Shown: positions 56,893 to 64,000 of the stretch, in pieces | Position numbering within the stretch: position 1 is the first letter of the stretch | How the letters are laid out: every line of letters starts with the position of its first letter | Assembly: GCF_963678635.1 (NCBI RefSeq) | Contig: NC_087066.1 | Location: 1-64,000 of the forward strand | Length of the DNA: 64,000 bases | Source: Symsagittifera roscoffensis | Taxonomy: Eukaryota > Xenacoelomorpha > Acoela > Convolutidae | Reading direction: 5' to 3' | The notes under the pieces: generated by a model | What the model was told of the DNA's origin: nothing | The model's database searches: none | What the model saw: the letters and a program-made list of their open reading frames with translations, nothing else | Program-made: the position numbers and the translations under genes

Positions 56893-59573
56893 AATTTTAA
56901 GAGATTATTTTTCGAGTTTCATAGTCCCTTGAGGACTGTTTGTGCACTTCCTTGCTATTTCTTTGGATCTTTTACGTTTTAATTGTTGTTATCGTCTTCT
57001 GCCTTTTCTTGTTCCTCTTGTATGGATTATTGTTTGGGTTTGACTTCCTGGTTTCGATATATAATTATTCCATTTTGTTTGGGTTTTCATCTGACGAGAT
57101 GAGATCGATAACCTCGTTTGTCTGTTTACCCTTGTTCTTTGGACTTCTTGCCTCCAGAAAATTCGTACATGCTTGATACTCGGGTGATTTGTCCGTGAAA
57201 CCCATTTCCTGATAAAAAGATTTGAGGCTTGGCTTCGTCGGTGTATTGATCTCATGTAGAGGCGTTTCAATGATAAAATTCAATGGCTTTTTCTTTGTAT
57301 CCTGTTTTTCTCAAGAATTTATTGGGATGCGGTCCCCAAAAGCCTTTGCCAAAGTTGAGTGTCTTTGGCCAGTGGAGCGTCTCGATGGTGCCGTGTCTGA
57401 TGAAGTCGAGGTTGTTGCTGGCGGTGTCTTCTTTTGGTTAATTCTTTTTGGCGACGGTTTGGCCGCTTCTGAGTTTGACGACTTGTTGCTCTGTGATTGC
57501 TTGTCTCCTTGGGTGGATTCTGGACTTTCGTGTTCTTTTCTAGTGAGGATAGGATCATTCCTCGCGGTTTATCACACGGACGTCCACCAGTGCTTTTCCC
57601 CATTGGTTTCCCCGCCTTTTGGTTGGGCGGGATTGGTTGTTGCTCTGTTCCTGTATCGCTGCTTGTTCTTTTCTTGTTAATTTTCTGGTGAGCCCTATTT
57701 GTTAATCCTCTTGGAACATGACATGTTGAGGAGCCGTCGGGTCTTCGATGTCTAAAAAACCAAGACAAGGTCCACATCTCCTTGCGGGTTTGTATGCTAC
57801 GTAGTCACTTAATCGTGATGGTCGGCACGGTCCATAGATTAGAGGGTTTGGTACAAAAGCAACCCCACTATTCCTTAAGAGTCTAGGTTGTTTTCCGATG
57901 GCCTGTACCCATGCTGTTTGTGGTTTGTAAGTTATAATTTTTCCGTCGATTGTTTTGTATTTTTGTTGGAATGTTTTGGAATCTTTTACTTTAGTTGCCA
58001 CTCGGATTGTTTTTCTTGCTACTTCTTCTAGTCATTTGCTAATGTTTTTGTCGGTGGGTGTTTGTAACCCCTTATACCTATTGCTCAATTTATCTATGTT
58101 TTTTTCTATGTTGCGCTTACGTTTCGCACCTGGTGTTTGTGTCGCTGTTTTGTTTGCTTCTGTTGATTGCGGTTGTGGTTGTTGTTTTCGTTCGTTGGTT
58201 GACACTTCATTCTCCGACCAGTGTTGCAAATCGTGCATGATATCAACTGGCAGGGGTGGCTTTGTGAGGTTTTTCCGATCTAAACAGGCGTGTATTGCAC
58301 TTTCCCAGTTAAAGTTGTTAGGTGAACTAGTAGTTGCCAGGTTTGATAGAGGGGTATTTGGTTTTCTGTCCATATGTGCTTCAAAAGATGATATTTTTGT
58401 TACGCCATATGGTGTTAAGCCCAATGTTTTAAAAATCTCGGCCACGTCCGAAGCTATGTTATATGGTTTTAGTTGTCGGGTCTATTTTCATAACCCTAGT
58501 CGACGTTTTAATGTTTGAATCATTCTTTCTACCACTCCTATGGCTCTATGATCGCCTACCGGTGCGAGGAGTAACTTAATATGATTTGAGTTACAGAATC
58601 GGGGAGGGGCCAAGGGAAATCTAGCTGTATCTCCTCATTTGGTTCTACCACCGATTCCATTTGGAATGAAAGGTTTTTTTCCTCTTATTGGTTTGAGGTT
58701 TTTACCTTGCTCGGTACAGTGTTTGCAGCTCTTCGCCATCTGGACAATTGATCTGAGGATGTGTGGAAACCACACGTTCTGGCACAGATCTAGCATGGCA
58801 GCCGACCCCGGATGTGTCAAGTGCAGACTGTCTCAAATGGTTTGTCGTAGTTGTGTTGGGATGATGATGTGTTCGTCAATAAGGAGACAATCGTCCCGCA
58901 CGTGCAGTCTGTTTCGGACGTTAAACCAGAATTGTCCAAAATTTAACGGCTGTAAATTTAACTCCCAAGACCTTCTGTAGTCTTTTCCGGAACAATGGTG
59001 TATCTTCTGTTTCTGTCGTCGTTGTCTGGTTTACGGTCGCTACTAGGCCTTCGGTAATTTCATGGTGGCTAGTTTCTAGTTGTGTGGCCTCGGGTTGCGT
59101 TTTTGTCATGGTTGGCAGTGCTTCATTCGGAGCACGTTCTTCCTGGCTGGCGATGTTATAGTTTACTCGACTCACAAACTGATTCTGCATCTTCGGTTGT
59201 TCCTCACCAGTGTCTGTTCGTGATCCCACCAGTACTTTGCAGCTGTCCGTTTGTACCGCTTGTGATGATTTCGTATTGGGGATGAGTTGTTTGGCCGGTT
59301 GTGTCCTCTCTTCGGTGAAAACTATTGTCGATAATTTTGCTATTAGTGGCCTTGAGGAACGTAATTCTCGTGTGTAGTTTCTACTGTGGTGGATGTTCCT
59401 ATTTTTTTTGTTGTTGGTCTTTTATGCCACCGCGGATCTGAGAGGCTTTCTCCCTGTCTGACGTTCCTTGCGAATCGAGTGTTTTTTTCCTCCTTTTGGC
59501 CACGTGTGTTCAGTGTTTTTACTTCGTCCGGGATGAATCCTCCTATGAAATTTCCAATCTCTTGTAACTGATC
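56893..59573 (-). pseudogene. Family A integrase and tail, copy 3
   Basis: Same order as copy 1. Spacer 59229-58921, H2C2 58820-58635 (THPGSAAMLDL, SCKHCTEQGKN), LDFPWPLPD-like first block, then the same core deletion into HIKLLLAP and DHRAIGVVERM-type residues near 58560, 58445-58032 (AEIFKTLGLTPYG). It keeps a longer C-terminal domain at 58001-57702 (TFQQKYKTIDGKIITYKPQ) that copies 1 and 2 have lost. The tail frame 57283-57065 has EVIDLISSDENPNK and then a truncation relative to copy 1. Confidence 0.8.
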
Positions 59574-60869
59574 TCTTTTTGAATAATTTTAACGGAGTTT
59601 GTTGAATTGTCAAGAGAAATGTTTCGAGTCAGCACTGACTGATTTTTGTTTCTTTTTGAACAATTTTAACGAAGTTTGTTGAATTTTCGAGAGAAAGGTT
59701 TCGAGTCAGCACTGACTTATTTTGTAACTTTTTGAGTAGAACTGATTTGAAATCTTTGTTTACAATTGACCTCTGCGGAATTTTTGAATGAGTGCTCATT
59801 TGAGTCAGTTTTTGAAGTGGCGATTGTTGTCCTTTTAATTTCCTCGCGCTTTTTGATCAGCTTAAGCGGTGCCAGATTCTGATTGGCTAACTCATTGAGA
59901 TGGACGTTGTCAATCATTTCCAAGTTATTTATGAATGTATAATTTGATGCAACAACAAATTCCTCATCGTACTCTCTTGCGGGTATTGACATCCAACTGC
60001 ATCTTTCTGAATAACTTTAACGAAGTTTGTTGAATTGTCGAGATAAATGTTTAGAGTCAGCACTGACTGATTTTTTTTCTTTTTGATTAACTTTACCGAA
60101 GTTTGTTGAATTGTCGAGAGAATTGTTTCGAGTCTGCAGTGACTGATTTTTGTGACGATTTGAGTAGAACTGAACTGGAATCTTTGTTTCCAAATGACCG
60201 CTTGCGGAATTTTTGAAAAAGTGCTCATTTGAGTCAATTTTTGGGGTGCCAATTATTGTCCTTTTTTTTCCGCGCGCTCTTCGATCAGCTGATGCGGTGC
60301 GGTGCCAGATTCTGATTGGCTAACTCATTGAGAATGACTTGTCAATCATTTCCAAGTGTTTTATGAATGTATAATTTGATGCAACAACAAGTTCCTCATC
60401 GTACTCTCTTGCGGGTATTGACATCCAACTGCATCTTTCTGAATAACTTTAACGAAGTTTGTTGAATTGTCGAGAGAAATATTTAGAGTCAGCACTGACT
60501 GATTTTTGTTTATTTTTGAATTACTTTTACGAAGTTTGTCGAATTGTCGAGATAATTGTTTCGAGTCAGCACTAACTGATTTTTGTGACGATTTGAGTAG
60601 AACTGGGTTGGAATCTTTGTTTGCAATTGACCGCTTGCGGAATTTTTGAAAAAGTGCTCATTTGAGTCAGTTTTTGAAGTGGCAATTGTTGTCCTTTTAA
60701 TTTCCGCGCGCTTTTTGATCAGCTGACGCGGTGCCAGATTCTGATTGGCTAACTCATTGACAATGACGTTGTCAAACATTTCCAAAATAATTATGAATGA
60801 ACTATTTGATGCAACAACAAATTCCTCATCGTACTGGCTTGGTAATTCCTCATCGTAATCGAGCATACG
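59574..60869 (-). repeat. Family A linker satellite, short array 2
   Basis: Three monomers, cores near 59856 (diverged), 60281 (with a GCGGT duplication) and 60721, each with EYDEEFVVASN-type coding residues and AGTCAGCACTGACT subrepeats. It ends at the same CATCGTAATCG junction as the array at 20277, then joins the shared flank. Confidence 0.85.
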
Positions 60870-61119
60870 TAATCAAGCATACGCAAGAAACCTAAAACAA
60901 CCGATACGTTTTTCATAAACCTTTTGGAAGTTAAAAAAAACTAGATGGCCTTAAAGCTGTTTAGTTTTGTAGAACACTTCATGATTGACAATTTTTTTGT
61001 TAAAATTAACCCAGCTCGAGAGAACTGAATCAATATGTATAGGTTTCGCTAGATAATCCGATAAGTATTTTCCATTTTCAAAATTAGAAGTCGATTACAA
61101 TTTTCGTGACCTTTACAGT
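60870..61119. other. Shared 260-bp flank, copy 4
   Basis: Homologous to 20278-20545, including the ACTGT next to the LTR. No gene. Confidence 0.6.
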
Positions 61120-61355
61120 TGTCATACCTCGGTGTGTGAGCGTGACTCTACTGAATCCGATTGATAAACGTAATCTCGATGCGCGATTGAGAAAACAACT
61201 GTTGTTTAGAAACATCAATTAGTGTCTGAGTCTTGCTCATGGACTTAACTCAGCATGCCTCCGTATCAAGCTCAACTGACCAAACAATATGTAAATATGT
61301 CAAATTAACAAATAATAAAAATGGTGATGAGTTTATCGATCCGTATAGGATGGCA
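61120..61355 (-). repeat. Family A 3' LTR, copy 4
   Basis: 236 bp, TGCCATCC at 61355 to ATGACA at 61120 on minus. Purine tract CCCAAGAAGGGGGAG at 61356-61370. Confidence 0.85.
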
Positions 61356-61370
61356 CTCCCCCTTCTTGGG

Positions 61371-64000
61371 AAGTTTTAAAAACTTTATTTTTCGAGTTTC
61401 ATAGTCCCTTGAGGACTGTTTGGGCACTTCCTTGCTTTTTCTTTGGATCTTCTACGTTTTGGTTGTTGTTATCGTCTTCTACCTTTTCTTGTTCCTCTTG
61501 TTTGGCATTATTGTTTGGATTGCTAATCGCTTCCATGCTGCCCTTCTTGTCTTCGAGATACAATATTTCTTTTTTGTTTGGGCTTTCATCTGACGAGATG
61601 AGATCGATAACCTCGTTTGTCTAATCTCCCTTGTTCTTCGGACTTTTTGCCTCCAGAAAGTTTGTACATGCTTGATACTCGGGTGATTTGTCCGTGAAAC
61701 CCATTTCCTGATAAAGTGACTTGAGGCTTGGCTTCGTCGGTGCATTGATCTCTTGTGGAGGCCAGTCAATGTTAAAATTCAATGGTATTTTTTGTATCCT
61801 GTTTTTCTCAAGAATTTATTGGGATGCGGTCCCCAAAAGCTTTTGCCAAAATTGAGTGTCTTTGGCCAGTGGAGCGTCTCGATGGTGCCGTGTCTGATGA
61901 AGTCCATGTTGTTGCTGGCGGTGTCTTCTTTTGGTTAATTCTTTTTGGCGTCGGTTTGGTCGCTTCTGAGTTTGACGACTTGTTGCTCTCCGTGTCACTG
62001 TGATTGCTTGTCTCCTTGCGTGGAGTCTGGACTTTCGTGTTCTTTTCTAGTAAGGATAGGATCATTCCTCGCGGTTTATCACACGGACGTCCACCAGTGC
62101 TTTTCCCCATTGGGTTTCCCGCCTTTTGGTTGGGCTGGATTGGTTGTTGCTCTGTTCCTGTATCGATGCTTGTTCCTTTCTTGTTAATTTTCTGGTGAGC
62201 CCTATTTGTTCATCCTCTTGGAACATGGCACGTTAAGGCGCCGTCGGGTCTTCGATGTCTAGTAATCGAAGACAAGGTCCATATCTCCATGCGGGTTTGT
62301 ATGCTTCGTAGTCACTTAACTGTGATGGTCGGCACGGTCCATAGATTAGAGGGTTTGGTACAAAAGCAACCCCACTATTCCTTAGGAGTCTAGGTTGTTT
62401 TCCGATGGCCTATACCCATGCTGTTTGTGGTGTGTAATTTATAATTTTTCTGTCGATTGTTTTGTATTTTTGTTGAAATATTTTGGAATCATTTACTTTA
62501 GTTGCCACTCGGATTGTTTTTCTTGCTACTTCTTCTAGTCATTTGCTAATGTTTTTGTCGGTGGATGTTTGTAACCCCTTATGCCTATTGCTCAACTTAT
62601 CTATGTTTATTTCTATGTTGCGTTTACCTTTCGCACCTGGTGTTTGTGTTCGCTGTTTTGTTTGCTTCCGTTGGTTGCGGTTGTGATTGCTGCTGTCGTT
62701 CGTTGGTTGACACTTCATCCTCCGACCAGTGTGGCAAGTCGTGCATGATTTCATCTGGCAGGGGTGGCTTTGTGACCTTTTTCCGATCTAAACAGGCGTG
62801 TATTGCACTTTCCCAGTTAAAGTTGTTAGGTGAACTAGTAGTTGCCAGGTTTGATAGAGGAGTATTTGGTTTTCTGTCCATATGTGCTTCAGAAGATGAT
62901 ATTTTTTGTTACGCCATATGGTGTTATGCCCAATGTTTTAAAAAACTCGGCCACGTCCGAAGCTAATTTATATGGTTTAGTTGTCGGGTCTATTTTGATA
63001 ACCCCTAGTCGACGTTTTAATGTTTGAATCATTCTTTCTACCACTTCTATGGCTCTATGATCGCCTACCGGTGCGAGGAGTAACTTAATATGATTTGTTT
63101 AACTGAATCGGGGAGGGGCCCGGCGAAATCTAAATGTACCTCCTCATTTGGTTCTACAATCGATTCAATTTGGAATGAATGGTTTTTATCCTATTGTTGG
63201 TTTGAGTTTTTCACCTTTCTCGGTACAGTGTTTGCAGCTCTTCGCCATCTGAGCAATTAATCTGTGGATGTCTGGAAACCACACTTTCTGGCACAGATCC
63301 AGCATAGCAGCCGACCCCGGATGTGTCAAGTGCAGACTGTCTCATACGGTTTGTCGTAGTTGTGTTGAGATGATGATGTGTTCGTCAAAAAGGAGAAATT
63401 CGTCCCACACGTGCAGTCTGTTTCGGACGTTAAACCAATATTGTCCAAAGGCGGATTTTATTGTATTGCAATCCCATTTTTCACAAAAAAAGATGAGCGG
63501 CCGGAGGTTCCTGTCCTTTTTGTAGCTGCGGCTATAAATTTAACTCCCAAGACCTTCTGTAGTCTTTTCCGGAACAATGGTGTATCTTCTGTTTCTGTCG
63601 TCGTTGTCTGGTTTACGGTCGCTACTAGGCCTTCGGTAATTTCATGGTGGCTAGTTTCTAGTTGTGTGGCCTCGGGTTGCGTTTTTGTCATAGTTGGCAG
63701 TTCTTCATTCGGAGCATGTTCTTCCTGGCTGGCGATGTTATAGTTTACTCGACTCACAAACTGATTCTGCATCTCCGGTTGTTCCTCACCAGTGTCTGTT
63801 CGTGTTCTCGCCAGTACTTTGCAGCTGTCCGTTTGTACCGCTTGTGATGATTTCGTTTCGGGGATGTGTTGTTTGGCCGGTTGTGTCCTCTCTTCGGTGA
63901 AAACTAATGTCGGGAATTTTGCTATTGCTGGCCTTGAGGAAAGTAATTCTCGTGTGTAGTTTCTACTGTGGTGGTTGTTCCTGTTTTCTTTGTTGGTAGT
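61371..64000 (-). pseudogene. Family A integrase and tail, copy 4 (runs off the window)
   Basis: Same as copy 3. H2C2 near 63370-63190, core deletion near 63120, DHRAIGVVER-type block near 63060, 62960-62540, C-terminal domain 62500-62200, Ser/Lys-rich 62110-61808, tail 61769-61480. The tail motif region reads VIDLISSDE-like near 61600 but with a stop just before it (a TAG on minus at the CTAATCTCC site, 61621-61623). Copies 3 and 4 share the C-terminal domain lost from 1 and 2. The window ends inside the spacer before the next satellite. Confidence 0.75.

Larger units (their letters stand above)
46680..64000. repeat. Large duplicated block, right copy
   Basis: Right partner of 6400-23060, continuing past the window edge. 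Main differences: the satellite here has about three monomers between the two integrase units, the family B palindrome is replaced by the A/B chimera, and the C-terminal integrase deletion is absent. Confidence 0.8.

Noticed and set aside
1-64000. tRNA or rRNA genes
   Set aside because: No cloverleaf with conserved TTC-type and D-arm boxes or rRNA core sequence was recognised by eye; a scan with a covariance model would be needed to exclude them.

Overview
This is a eukaryotic, almost certainly animal (invertebrate), AT-rich window made almost entirely of decayed, repeatedly rearranged sequence. I see no bacterial operons, rRNA or tRNA. Evidence for an animal is two Ty3/Gypsy-type LTR retrotransposon families, spliceosomal exon-intron structure with GT/AG sites, and copies of a gene resembling centrosome/cilia coiled-coil proteins of the CSPP1 type. 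The exact taxon cannot be told from the sequence.

Family A is an LTR element with ~236-bp LTRs that begin TGTCAT (or TGCCAT) and end ATGACA. Its minus-strand order is gag (RG-rich, CCHC knuckle), retropepsin, RT, RNase H, linker, integrase, and an acidic tail ending just before a polypurine tract. Family B is a second, more decayed Ty3/Gypsy family (gag, protease, RT, RNase H, integrase, tail). Every recognisable retroelement piece lies on the minus strand, except one arm of each family B palindrome. No open, full-length pol remains.

Layout. 1-1370: copy of host gene P plus a fold-back. 1389-5220: family B pol. 5218-5998: family A/B chimera with an inverted repeat. 6000-7011: two family A gag starts with LTRs. 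7012-9190: host-derived genes (unidentified plus-strand exon, CSPP1-like gene on minus). 9190-11330: gene P copy. 11359-14560: family B pol. 14491-15531: 1-kb palindrome. 15600-16680: family B gag and a shared flank. 16689-20275: family A 3' LTR, integrase and short satellite. 20546-35651: one LTR-to-LTR family A element whose pol is split between RNase H and integrase by a ~9.3-kb satellite array. 35652-37440: host fragments, including the longest CSPP1-like copy. 37441-40350: family A linker to gag. 40350-43880: host fragments and gene P. 43880-46681: two partial family A copies and an LTR. 46690-50680: host fragments and the best gene P copy. 50700-54750: family B pol. 54706-56120: chimera and family B gag. 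56390-64000: two more family A 3' LTR/integrase/satellite units, the last running off the window.

Two ideas tie this together. First, the ~6.4-23 kb and ~46.7-64 kb stretches are colinear copies of one another, so much of the window arose by large duplication rather than by separate transposition. Second, the satellite is not foreign: its ~428-bp monomer is the element's own RNase H-integrase linker, amplified in place. The same-strand packing of Ty3/Gypsy debris together with host-gene fragments makes a unistrand small-RNA source locus, like the flamenco piRNA cluster of Drosophila, the most interesting testable hypothesis.
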